This document shows positions 53,425 to 63,402 of a stretch of DNA of 64,000 nt, one piece after another. Positions within the stretch are counted from its first letter, which is position 1; each line of letters begins with the position of its first letter. The stretch is from Ichthyophis bannanicus (lineage: Eukaryota > Chordata > Amphibia > Gymnophiona > Ichthyophiidae): the NCBI GenBank assembly GCA_033557465.1, contig CM066033.1:704043637-704107636 (forward strand), read 5' to 3'. The translations under genes and the position numbers were made by a program. The notes beneath the pieces are model-generated. The model saw only the letters and a list, made by a program, of their open reading frames with translations. It was not told where the DNA came from and ran no database searches.

Positions 53425-55335
53425 CTTATCCAGTTCTTTTAGTGTTACAGTATGAAATTTATCCCATATGTGATCAGGCTTTGGGTTGGAGTAAATTAGT
53501 GGAATTGGAGGGTCTGATAATGGAGAGAGCTTAGTTATGTAATAGTCAGCAAGAGTTTGTGGGTTAATAGGGGTGACATCTGTATTAGGAGGGTTTGATA
53601 CTTTTTTAACTATTTCAAATAATTCTCTGGACGATTGAGGGAATTTGTTAGTAATTTTGTATGAAAGGCTTTTTTAGATGCATTTATTGTTTTTCTGTAG
53701 TAGTCTAGTTTCTCATTGTATAAATTTCTGTCATTATTTGAGTTAGTTTTCCGCCATCTTTTTTCAATCTTTCTAAGTTCCCTCTTTATTTGTCTAATTT
53801 CTTGCAAGTGCCAAGGTTGGGAGTCTCTCTGTTTGGATCTGGATTTGTTTGTTTTAGAGCTAGGAAGCATAGCTGCTTTTTTATAGTCTCGTTCCAGTTA
53901 GCAATACTGATATTGATGTCTGTTACTGTTTCAGGAATATGTGGTAATATCTGTCCTAAAAATTTTCCCTGTCAAATTTCCTGAACATTGTAGTTAGTCT
54001 TTGTTTCGGCTGTTGGGTTGTGATTCTATTGAAATGTGGGAGATTGAATCTAATTAAATGGTGGTCGGACCATGGAATGGGAATAGCCTGGGGTTGTGAA
54101 ACATTGAGATTATAATCTGGAGATCTTTGAAGAAAGATTAGGTCAAGGGTGTTTCCTTTTATGTGAGTCGGAAAATCTATGATTTGCTCAAAGTCAAGTT
54201 CAGACATGGTTTCAATGAATGCTTTTGAGTGTGATGGTGTAGTTGAGGGGAGGTTTAAGTCTCCAATGATAACTAGCTGTTTTTTTCTTGTGTTGAGGGA
54301 ACATATCATATCTAATATGGAGGATAAAGATTTTGTATCTGTGGATGGAGGTCTGTATATGAGACCAAATGAATGTGAAGTTGTTTCAAACATAAGAACA
54401 TCCATGTTCTCAATATTGTTAGTGGAAATGAGGGAAGCTTTAAGGTTATTATTTATAATAGTGATGACACCCCCACCCCTTTTTAAAGCCCTAGAGCAGT
54501 GAAGTAGCTCATATCCATCAGTTTGTAATTGATTTAGGAGAATGTTATCATGAACCGTGAGCCATGTTTCTGTTAAGAATAATATGTCAGGTTTATAATC
54601 GGTGAGGATATCAGTTATGATCGATATTTTATTCCTAATTGATCTCACGTTTATAAGCAAACAAAGAAGGTCTTTAGATAAGGATTTGTGTTGTTGGACA
54701 TGGTGATGGTAAGATTTCCCAGGTGTGATATATATTAGACGATTTCTTTGACCTTGTGCATGAGGTGTTTTGTGATATGGTGCATTATGAGAGATGTTGG
54801 GATTCTTATGTTGGAGAATAATTGGAATGTTATGAGTAACAAGGGAGTATGCTTGGATATATTTTGGCACAAATATTGTAAGTAGAATTAGAAAGATAGA
54901 CATGATTTAAGCCGATTGATGTAATCCATAATGATAGGAGTCTATTGTATTAATTACCTTTCTGAGATTTTAGTAGAATTGAAAAGGTGAAAGGCAAGGT
55001 TTCTGCTCTAAGGTCGAAATTAGGTTAATGCTCAGCTAGTTACTAATTACTGGCTACTGGCAACAGTATATGAATCTCATGATAGGAATAATTACTGACT
55101 ACTGGCAATAGTATATTTAAAACAAGTAGAAGTAATTAGCTACTGACAACAGTATATGTAAGACAGATTAGGAAAATTACTGATTACTGGCGACAGTATA
55201 AGTAGTTCACTAGCTACTGGTAACAGTATATGTAAGATATGTAGGGATGATTATTAATTATTGGCAACAGTATGAATAATTCACGAAAGAGATAAGTATT
55301 GGCTACTGACAACAGTATAATTAAAGCAGGTAGAG
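53425..55335 (-). pseudogene. L2-a host LINE, 5' region and endonuclease
   Basis: The ORF at 54903-53956 (315 aa) starts with a hydrophobic leader-like stretch and carries an endonuclease: LLINVRSIRNK, DILFLTETWL, RGGGVITII, GLIYRPPS, LVIIGDLNLPS, LDLIFLQ and WSDHHLIRF. The linker follows at 53870-53610 (shifted). 54904-55335 is 5' UTR with tandem repeats. No ORF1 is seen, so the copy is either one-ORF or short at the 5' end. It joins CR1 sequence at 55336. Confidence 0.82.
55030..55335. repeat. Tandem ~43-bp repeat in L2-a 5' UTR
   Basis: About seven diverged units containing TACTGGCAACAGTATA occur between 55030 and 55325, spaced about 40-45 bp apart, immediately at the 5' boundary of the LINE. 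Confidence 0.75.
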
Positions 55336-55515
55336 ATAATCTACCCCTTTTACCCATTTCTACAGAGCTTTTTAATGTTTTACTTACATGAGGGCTTTTA
55401 CTTACTTGGGGCTTTCTTCACCCATCTCCAATGAATCTAGTTTAAAACCCTCTTCAGTAGGTTAGCCATTCTTCTGCGGAAGACACATTGATCCTTCTTG
55501 GATAGGTGGACACCG
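55336..55515 (-). pseudogene. CR1 ORF1 end, partner of 30673-33359
   Basis: The minus strand matches the ORF1/ORF2 junction of CR1-a (TTGAAGAGGGTTTTAAACTAGATTC and following). It is the 5' side of the CR1 copy split by the L2-a LINE; sequence on both sides rejoins at the endonuclease start. Confidence 0.8.
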
Positions 55516-55517
55516 CA

Positions 55518-55835
55518 CTACATTGCCGATTTAAATATAGGGTTTGTAGCATAAAAATAACAGTACATTATCTCCTCTTTATCTGCAGAAGTCCACTTAA
55601 CCGTAGCTAATCCTTTTATCTTTTTAATTAATTTCTGTGGTATATCTCCTGCCACAGTGGGTCCCAGAACAGGCTCACCAAGGCCTTTATCTGTGGCAGG
55701 GATGTTATCTACATCTGTAGTGCTTGCACTATCACAATCACCATCATTAGCCCCGATGCGTAAGCTACGGGTGGGCACATTTTTATCCTGGGTGATGAGC
55801 GGCCAGTACGTATTTTTCTTTTTCGTTCCTACCAT
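55518..55835 (-). CDS. Unrecognised 105-aa ORF
   Basis: Open frame M-V-G-T-K-K-K-N-T-Y-W to the C-terminal VKWTSADKEEIMYCYFYA. The W-T-x-x-D-K-E-E-I-M-Y-C-Y-F-Y-A pattern resembles N-terminal segments of some retrotransposon ORFs as I remember them, but I cannot name the family. No RT or nuclease follows. It lies just beyond the CR1 5' end and may be a fragment of an unclassified element. Confidence 0.35.
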   Translation of the reverse strand: MVGTKKKNTYWPLITQDKNVPTRSLRIGANDGDCDSASTTDVDNIPATDKGLGEPVLGPTVAGDIPQKLIKKIKGLATVKWTSADKEEIMYCYFYATNPIFKSAM

Positions 55836-55849
55836 ACTTCAACTGTAGA

Positions 55850-56084
55850 GTTGCTTTGCTGAGATTTCGTAAAGCTGTTGTACAATGGAGTCACCACATG
55901 AATGTAATCAGCAAGACTTGAGAAGGGAATTTTATTCTCTCCGCCAAAGAGATGTACATCAAGTCACTATTCGTGAACTTTTATGGTGCACCCCCTGTCT
56001 GCTATATAGAGCACCCGATACTCTTCGGTCATCATGGCTTGCTGTGGTGGAATTTTTTGCTACACTGAGTTTGACACATATTTC
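55850..56084 (+). other. Unassigned spacer with a short ORF
   Basis: A plus-strand frame at 55885-56097 (70 aa) has no recognised domain, and its 3' part overlaps the L2 start. I see no repeat terminus here. Confidence 0.3.
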
Positions 56085-57770
56085 CTTTCTATTGTAAACT
56101 CTAGTCTCTCTTCTGGTCTTTTTCCTACCTCCTGGAAACACGCTATTGTCCGTCCCCTCCTGAAAAAGTCCACCCTTGACCCCACCTCTCCTGCGAACTG
56201 GCGTCCTGTTTCTAACCTCCCCTTCCTTTCTAAAATTCTTGAAAAATTGGTCTTTTCCCAACTTGCCTCACATCTCGATTCTACCTGTGCCCTTCACCCT
56301 CGTCAATCCGGTTTTCGTTCAGGCCACAGCACCGAAACTGTCCTTACTGCACTGCTTTCCGAACTTCATAGTTCTCACGACCATGGTGATGTCTCTATTA
56401 TGGTATCTTTGGATCTGTCCTCTGCGTTTGATGTAGTCGATCATCGTACCCTTCTGTCTCGTTTGTCTGATGCTGGGGTTCATGGTACTGTTCTCTGTTG
56501 GTTCCGTTCATTTCTATCCTGCCGCACATTCTCAGTTCGCTCCGGCGCCGCAGCCTCTCCCCCCACTAGCATTGTCTGTGGTGTCCCCCAGGGTTCCATC
56601 CTCGCTCCATTACTGTTCAATGTCTTCCTTGCTCCTTTAGCCTTGCTTATTCAACAGTCTGCTATTTCTTTTCACATCTATGCTGATGATATCCTGTTAA
56701 TTCACCACACCTCTGCCACTTCCCCTGATCTCGATCCACTTAATCGTTGTCTTTCCACTATCGCGTCGTGGTTTGGGTCGAACTTTCTCCACGCTAACCC
56801 CGCTAAATCATCTGCTATGTGGGTTTCCTTTGGTCTGTCTGCTCCCCTGCTATCTCCCGTCATGGGCTCCTCTTCTATCCCTTTGGCTCCCTCTCTCCGA
56901 TATCTGGGTGTCACACTGGACCCCGCTCTTTCCTTCCACACTCACATTTCCTCTGTCATTCGTTCTTCCTTCTTTCATCTACGTCGTATCAAAGCTGTTC
57001 GATCGTCACTTCCCCCTTCCTCCCTTATCACTCTTGTGCTGTCTTTAGTAGTTTCACGTCTGGATTATTGTAATATTATTTATGCTGGTCTCCCTTCTTC
57101 TCAACTTCGCCGCCTTCAGATCGCTCAAAACGCTGCCGCCCGTCTGGATACCTTCACTTCTGCGCGCTCCCACGTCTCCCCCTGCCTCCTGGCCTTACAC
57201 TGGCTCCCGATCAAGTTTCGTTTCATCTACAAGATTCTCATTATCACTCACCGGGTTCTCCACACCGATACCCCTCAGTACTTAGCTAACACTATCCGTT
57301 TCCAGCCCTCTCCCCGTCTCCTCCGCTCATCCTCTGGTGGTAGTTTGTTCCTTCCTTCTCCCTCTCATACCTGCCTAGAATCAACTCGTCACTCTGCTTT
57401 CTTCTTTCTGGGCCCTGCCCTCTGGAACTCCCTCCCTCTTCCACTCCGCATTGAACCCTCCTATCCCCGCTTTAAAACCCGTCTAAAAACCCACCTTTTC
57501 TGTCAGGCCTTTGACCTTCCTTCTTCCTCTGACGGCACCTCATCCCCAGTTCTGCCCTCCAACCACCTTGAATCACCTCGTCCATTTCCTTTTCCTTCTC
57601 CCTCCCCCTGGTTCTTTTGTTTTCTGTCTTATCTTGCTATTCTTTCTCTGTCCTATAAGCTCTGGCGTTCTTTTCTAACTTTATTTTCTGCAGTTGCCAT
57701 TTTGTTAATTTACACCGCACTGATGCTTCGGCCTGGGCGGTAAAACAAGAGACTCAATAAAGATAAAGAT
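56085..57770 (+). pseudogene. 5'-truncated L2-clade LINE with long open RT frame (L2-c)
   Basis: A frame of about 550 codons (56085-57743) encodes an L2-type RT: NWRPVSNLPFLSKILEKLV, RQSGFRSGHSTETVLTALL, LDLSSAFDVVDHRTL, GVPQGSILAPLLFN, YADDILLIHH (catalytic, intact), LDYCNIIYAGLP, LHWLPIKFRFIYKI, LWNSLPLPLR and FKTRLKTHLF. The ATG at 56034 precedes the homology and is probably fortuitous. The tail ends AATAAAGATAAAGAT. Unusually well preserved and pyrimidine-rich on the coding strand. The endonuclease is missing, so it is a truncated but young copy. Confidence 0.85.
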
Positions 57771-58038
57771 ATGAAATGTTTGGTGCTAGGTGGCTTCATC
57801 CTGCATGTGTATGTACTTGATGATTCAAATGTGCAAGACTTTCTAAGGACAATGGAAACTACTGGATTGGTGCAAGTAATTAACACTTTAGCTTATACAG
57901 GTGGCCACATCTTGGATCTAGGATTCCTATAAGAGGCCATATTAGTTAAAGGATGCTTTAAGAACTTTGCTGTGTCCTCTATACCTTGATCTGCCCATTA
58001 CTTGATATGGTTGGAATATATTACTGGGATGAAGAATT
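57771..58038. other. Unassigned sequence
   Basis: 268 bp without a recognised coding or repeat signature, between the L2-c tail and a CR1 tail. Nothing supported. Confidence 0.4.
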
Positions 58039-58640
58039 AACATAGTAACATAGTATATGATGGCAGATAAAGACCACTCCCTCAGAAGTGTCCCCTCTGT
58101 TGCAAATTTTCATGTCATCTGCAAAAAGGCAGACTTTTGCATTCAGTCCTTCCACAGTATTATTCACAAATACATTAAACAGTATTGGTCCCAGGCACAC
58201 CACTAAGCACCCTTCTTTCTTCTTAGTGAGTTCCGTTTACTCCTACCTTTTGTTGTCTGTCAGTCCATCATTCCATGGTGAGACCGCACCTTGAATATTA
58301 TGTGAAATTCTGGTCGCCGTATCTTAAAAAGGATATAGCATTATTAGAAAAGGTTCAGAGAAGAGCCACCAAAATGGTAAAGGGGATGGAAGGATACTCC
58401 TATGAAGAAATTTCTGATCCAGTTCATCACTTTGGGATCTACCCTAGGCTGCTCAGTTTATTGATAAGTCTCCTATGAGGAACAGTATCAAAGGTTTTGC
58501 TGAAATATAGGTATATCACATCCATCGTATGCCCTTGATCTAGTTTTCTGGTCACCCAATCAAAGAACTCAATCAAATTTGTTTGGCATGATCTTCCCCT
58601 GGTAAAACCATGTTGCCTTGGATCAAGCAATCCATTGGTT
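58039..58640 (-). pseudogene. CR1 fragment, minus strand, with internal insert
   Basis: Tail AACATAGTAACATAGTATATGATGGC, then the RT block with LFADDMKICNRGD (58203-58080) and, after an opposite-strand insert at about 58276-58411, IYLYFSKTFDTVPHRRL and LLDPRQHGFTRGRSCQTNL (58663-58440). Truncated at both ends and frameshifted. Confidence 0.78.
58276..58411 (+). mobile_element. Internal CR1-b snippet on the opposite strand
   Basis: About 136 bp coding MVRPHLEYYVKFWSPYLKKD and KMVKGMEGYSYEE, from the middle of the CR1-b post-RT region. It has neither the CR1 tail nor a 5' end, so it is not an ordinary target-primed insertion. Confidence 0.75.
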
Positions 58641-60750
58641 TCCAGTGGCAGTAACAGAGACATGGTTCATGGACAATCATGACTGGGATGTAATTATACC
58701 AGGCTATACTTTATTCAGAAAGGACAGGGTAGGAAGAAGGGGAGGAGGAGTGGCACTATATGTAAAAAATAATATTAAAACTATGGAAATACAGGGCTGT
58801 GGGTCAAACTAGAAAGAGGGAAAGAGAAATCTATTTGCATTGGCATGATATGCAGACCTCCCTCACAGGGAGAAGAGGTGGTTGGAGAGTTAATTGAAGA
58901 CATACGTAGCATTGTCAGAAAAGGGGAAGTGCTATTGATAGGGGATGTCAATATGCCAGATCCTGATTGGCACATCCCTGCTGCAATATCATCTAGAAGT
59001 AAGGAGATTCTGGATTCTCTACAGGGAGAACTATTCAGGCAACTAGTAAGAGAACCCACACGTGAAGGGGTCATACTGGACTTGGTGCTTACCAATGGTG
59101 CTGTTATAGGATGAGGGAGGAGTGGCCTAGTGGTTGAGGCAAGATACTGAAGGTCAGGGGTTCAAACCCACTAGAGGACAGCAACCTTGGGCCAGAAGGA
59201 CTGGGGTTTCTAGTCCCACAGGTGGTCTTGGGCAAGCCACATAACCCTCCATTGCCCATGTTCCCTGTAAAATAGTGATCTCTAAGTTATAATGCCCTGT
59301 TCAATATACAATTTCAATTTGTTCAATGTAAACCACCTTAATATCATGAAATGGCAGTATATAAGAAATGTTAAATAAATAGTGGGAGATCATTTTGCAT
59401 TCAGTGATCACCAGATGTTGTGGTTCAGTATTAGGACTAGGACTGATAAAATCTATTCAAAGGCGAGGATCTTATACTTTCAGAAAGCTAAATTTGCCAA
59501 GATGGGACAATACCTCAGGGAGTCGTTATTGCAATGGGAACATCTGGGGGACGTAGAAAAACAGTGGGCAAGGGGAAATTTTAAAGGCAACCAACTTTTT
59601 CATTAAAATGGTAAATAAAGGTAAAAGGAAAAGGAGACCACTATGGTTTTCAAAAGAAGTAGCTGAAAAGGTGAAGAAAAACAGGGAGGCCTTCATGAAA
59701 TACAAGAGATCACAGAGAGAGGAAGACAGGCATCTATATTTGGAAAAACGTAGAGAAGCTAGCAAAGTAGTCAGGAAAGCAAAGATTCAAAAAGAGAGGA
59801 AATAGCCAATGCAATAAAATGAGGGGATAAGACATTTTTCAGAAATGTTAGTGAGAAGAGGAAGGGCAAAAGAGGTATTGTCAGACTTGAAGGTGAAGGG
59901 GAGGAATATGAAGAAGCTGATGAGGATAAAGTGGAATTGCTTAACAAATATTTTTGTTCTGTGTTCACAAATTAAGAACCAGGAGCAAGACCTCAGAAAA
60001 CACCCACACACAGGAACAGAAATGAGGGGCATTTTGAGCAATTTTCAGAAGACTGTCTTTGTGAGAAGCTAGCTAAATTTAAAGTAGACAAAGCGATGGG
60101 ACTAGATGGGATGCACCCGAGAATACTGAGGGAACCTGGGGATGTTCTAGCAGCTCCTCTGACTAACATTTTCAATGCCTCGTTGGAGTCGGGAGTGGTG
60201 CCAGAAGACTGGAGATAGGCACATGTGATCCCTTTACACAAAAGCGGAAGTAAGAATGTGGTTGAAAACTACAGGCCAGTTAGTTTAACCTTGGTGGTGA
60301 GTAAATTATTGGAAGCGCTGCTGAAAGAGAAAAGAGTGAGTTTTCTGGAGTCCAACGGATTACTGGATCCGAGGCAGCATGGATTCACCAGAGGCAGGTC
60401 TTGTCAGACAAATCTGATTGATTTCTTTGACTGGGTGACCAGGGAGTTGGACCAAGGGAGAGCCCTAGATGTGGTGTATTTACATTTTTGGTAAAACCTA
60501 TGACATCGTTTTGCACAGGCAACTTATAAACAAACTGAGCACTCTAGGGATGGACCCTAAAGTTGCTGCTTGGATTAGAAACTGGTTGAGTGGGAGGCAA
60601 CAAAGGGTACAGGTAAATGGAGCTCCCTCTGAGGAGAAGGAGGTTACCAATGGTGTGCCCTAGGCATCTGTCTTTGGTTCGATTCTTTTTAACATCTTTG
60701 TTAGTGATATTGCTGAAGGGCTTTCGGGTAAGGTTTGCCTCTATGCGAAT
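58641..60750 (+). pseudogene. CR1-a LINE, ORF2
   Basis: Plus strand, near-identical to 9715-11615 of the CR1-a copy: endonuclease TETWFMDNHDWDVIIPGY, RVGRRGGGVALYV and LLIGDVNMPDPDW (Phe to Val in the G-D-F-N block), linker KRKRRPLWFSKEVAEKVKKN, RT QHGFTRGRSCQTNL (60494) and V-N-G-A-P-S-E-E-K-E-V. It ends at 60750 in a damaged F-A-D-D block, where CR1-b is inserted. Interrupted by a SINE at 59110. Several stops. Confidence 0.87.
59110..59378 (+). mobile_element. CORE-type SINE with tRNA-like head and L2-a-like tail
   Basis: A tRNA-like head has A box TGGCCTAGTGG (59123-59133) and B box GGTTCAAACCC (59159-59169). The middle matches the CORE/MIR segment (CTTGGGCAAGCCACATAACCC, then CCTGTAAAATAGTGATCTC). 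The tail GTAAACCACCTT...GGCAGTATATAAGAAATG-TTAAATAAAT resembles the 3' end of the L2-a LINEs here. TSD ATAG (59106-59109, 59379-59382). Confidence 0.85.
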
Positions 60751-61544
60751 GATACCATAAGAACATAAGATATGCCATACTGGGTTAGACCAAGGTCCAT
60801 CAAGCCCAGTATCCTGTTTCCAACAGTGGCCAATCTAGGTCATACGTACCTAGCAGTATCCCCAAAAGACACAGGTTCCACAATGCTTGTACAGGGTCAA
60901 GCATTGATATCCTGGGTCCCTTCTTAATAATGGTTTATGAACCTTTCCTCCAGGAACTTGTCCAAACCTTTTTTAAACCCAGTTACACTAACAGCCTTTA
61001 CTAAATTCCAGAGTTTGATTACACGTTGAGTGAAAAAATATTTTCTTTTATTCGTCTTAAATAGTTTACCCTGTAGCTTCATTGCATGTCCCCTAGTCTT
61101 TCTATATTCTGATAACATAAACAATCGATCTACGTTTACCCGTTCCACTCTGTTCATTAATTTAAAGACTTCTATCATATCTCCCCTCAGCCGTCTCTTT
61201 TCCAGGTTAAAGAGCCCTAACCTTTTTAGCCTTTCTTCATAGGAGTATCCTTCCATCCCCTTTACCATTTTGGTGGCTCTTCTCTGAACCTTTTCTAATA
61301 ACACTATATCCTTTTTAAGATACGGCGACCAGAATTTCACATAATATTCAAGGTGCGGTCTCACCATGGAATGATATAGAGGCATTATAATATCTTTTGT
61401 TTTATTTTCCATTCCTTTCCTTATGATACCTAGCATTCTATTTGCTCTCTTGGCCGCCGCTGCACACTGGGCCAAGGGTTTTAACATGTTATCCACAATG
61501 ACAGCTAAGTCTTTTTCCTGTATGATGGTTCCTAATGTGGAACC
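60751..61544 (-). pseudogene. CR1-b LINE, 3' end, host of LTR D
   Basis: Minus strand; the tail starts TAAGAACATAAGATATGCCATACTG and the post-RT region (PHLEYYVKFWSPYLKKD, KVQRRATKMVKGMEGY, RLGLFNLEKRRLRGDMIEV) is a nearly open frame at 61496-60924. It continues at 63117 after the solo LTR. Confidence 0.87.
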
Positions 61545-63112
61545 TGTAAACGGGGGTGCTGGTCATGAATGTCCACAGTCTTGGCAAAGGCAAAATATTA
61601 TTATGACTTGCAAAGGTGTGTGGGGGTTGTAGTTCATTCATACCAGAATCAGCCGTTCACAAAATAATGAGTTGTGATGCTCGAGTGTAAGCAAAGAAAA
61701 ACAGTTTTATTCATGGGGTTAATTCTCCCACACAGATTTACTTGGTAACACAAAAGGACACTTGCTTCAAGTATTGTACTCAGGAAAAACAAAACATGTT
61801 ATAAGGTAACTGAACTTCTTAAGCAATAAATCAATAAAGACCTTGATGGGAAACAGAAAAGGTCTTTTTGATGGCTCCTGCTAATGACCTTCTTAGCAGT
61901 GCTCCAAAAGGCAAAAACAAACCCAAAAGTAGAAAAACTGTTCTTTATCCAGGATAACTTTCTTTTATTCACACACACAAGGAAGAAGTTTCCTTCTAGA
62001 GCTCACGTGCACTTGTGTCTGGCTCAATTACCAATAATTAGCCAGCTGCAAACCCCTTTGCTGGTTCACTCTCTCTACGTGGCTCAATCTACCCTAAAGC
62101 TTTCTTGCAGAGACTTTTCTGGGTAGATAAAAGAACAAGTTACAGTTCCTTTTGGTGGTTGTTGTATTAGTGAGAAACTACTTTAAAACAGCAGCCTAGA
62201 CAGGGAGCAATCCATGTATTCCAACTGATCATTTGATATATCTCCTTCTTCCTCAAATATCATGGAATCAATATCATGGTCTGGCTCAGAGGAATTCCTT
62301 AATTGATCACTCTCAGGATAATACTTGTTTCCCTGCTGTCTTCCAGACGAAGAGCTAGGGCATAGATCAAAGTTCATACCTGAGCTTCCCTTGCTGTTAG
62401 GTTTCCTCTCCTGGTATCCTGGCCAGTAAGTAGTCCAGCTTTTATGTCCAGCTTTCCAATCAAGATCCCTGGACACTGGGTCTCTCTTCACATACCTTCT
62501 TGCACCGGTCTTAGGGCCCCTTCCAAATGCAGCCGTCTCCCTCAAAGGTGCCGTTTGGATGTTCCTGGCTCTATAACCCCAATCCTCTGGCTTCCTCCAG
62601 TCCAATGGAGTATGCTTGCCTCTGGAATCACTCCTAACACACGTACTGCTGTGGGCTCCTTCTTTAGACCTCCAAGATGTCTTTCTGTTCTTCCTTCCAC
62701 GTTGCTTCGGCTGTTGTAGTCCTCTCTCTTCTTTCTCCAATGGCTTCTGTTTCTGGATCTGCAGCTTCTGCTTCTCCCTGTTCTCCCTGTTCTGTCTCTG
62801 TGTAGAATATCTTTTACTTTTAAAGTGCTTAGAGGGACACTCCACCCTAGCACAGCCCAGGTGTGCTGAATCAAGCCCTGCCCTTGGAGATGAGTGATTG
62901 GGGATTACCTCATAGCTCTCCTGATTGAACACACGTTTCCCCACTTCAGCCCTTCTAGAGGCTGTTTGAAACCTGGTGCATTCTGGGACTGGTAGTCTTT
63001 TATGAAAACATTCTGTTTTAGTATTTCTACCAGCAAAGACAGGTTGCTTGTTCAAAGCCAATTCACCTCTTTTATAGCTCCCTCCTGAACTATGATAAGC
63101 TTCCTTATCACA
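61545..63112 (-). mobile_element. Solo LTR D with internal ORF
   Basis: A 1568-bp LTR, minus orientation TGTGATAAGG to CCGTTTACA, with a 4-bp duplication AACC (61541-61544, 63113-63116). The empty site is present in the CR1-b copy at 7700-7720 (GTGGAACCTTGCAT), which confirms the boundaries. No internal region. Confidence 0.9.
62183..63112 (-). pseudogene. U3-encoded hydrophilic protein of LTR D
   Basis: The frame in register with LTR base 1 is open for about 310 codons from the LTR start to 62183. Within the LTR it lacks an early ATG; the ATG at 63133 belongs to the flanking CR1. Highly basic: a K/R/Q-rich stretch (residues about 105-150), LDWRKPEDWGYRARN near 180, then a Ser-rich segment, an acidic region (IFEEEGDISNDQLE) and the end YMDCSLSRLLF. 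The W-R-K-P motif and M-D-C-S ending place it with the proteins of LTRs A, B and C despite low overall identity. Start codon loss or use of an upstream start cannot be distinguished. Confidence 0.65.
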
Positions 63113-63116
63113 AACC

Positions 63117-63402
63117 TTGCATTGTGTAACCATAGTTTGGGTTGTTCTTCCCTAGGTGCATAACTTTGCACTTGTCCACATTACATTTCATCTGCATTTT
63201 GATACCCAGTCTTCCAATTTATCAAGATCCTCTTGCAATTTTCCCTATTACCACTTTTGTGAAGAGGTCCCACATCAGCCCTTCTCCAGTCCTGTGGAAC
63301 CTCTCCAGTCTCCAAGGATCTATTAAAAGCATTCTTTAAAAGCCCTGATAGAACCTCTCTGAGTTCCTTCAGTATCCTGGGTTGTATCACATCCGGTCCC
63401 AT
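63117..63402 (-). pseudogene. CR1-b LINE, continuation with internal deletion
   Basis: Minus strand. From the KCKVMHLG block region (63117-63190) it jumps to an RT finger fragment with M-G-P-D-V-I-Q-P-R-I-L-K-E and DWRRADVGPLHKSG (63402-63250). The RT palm is deleted. Ends at an L2-a tail. Confidence 0.8.
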
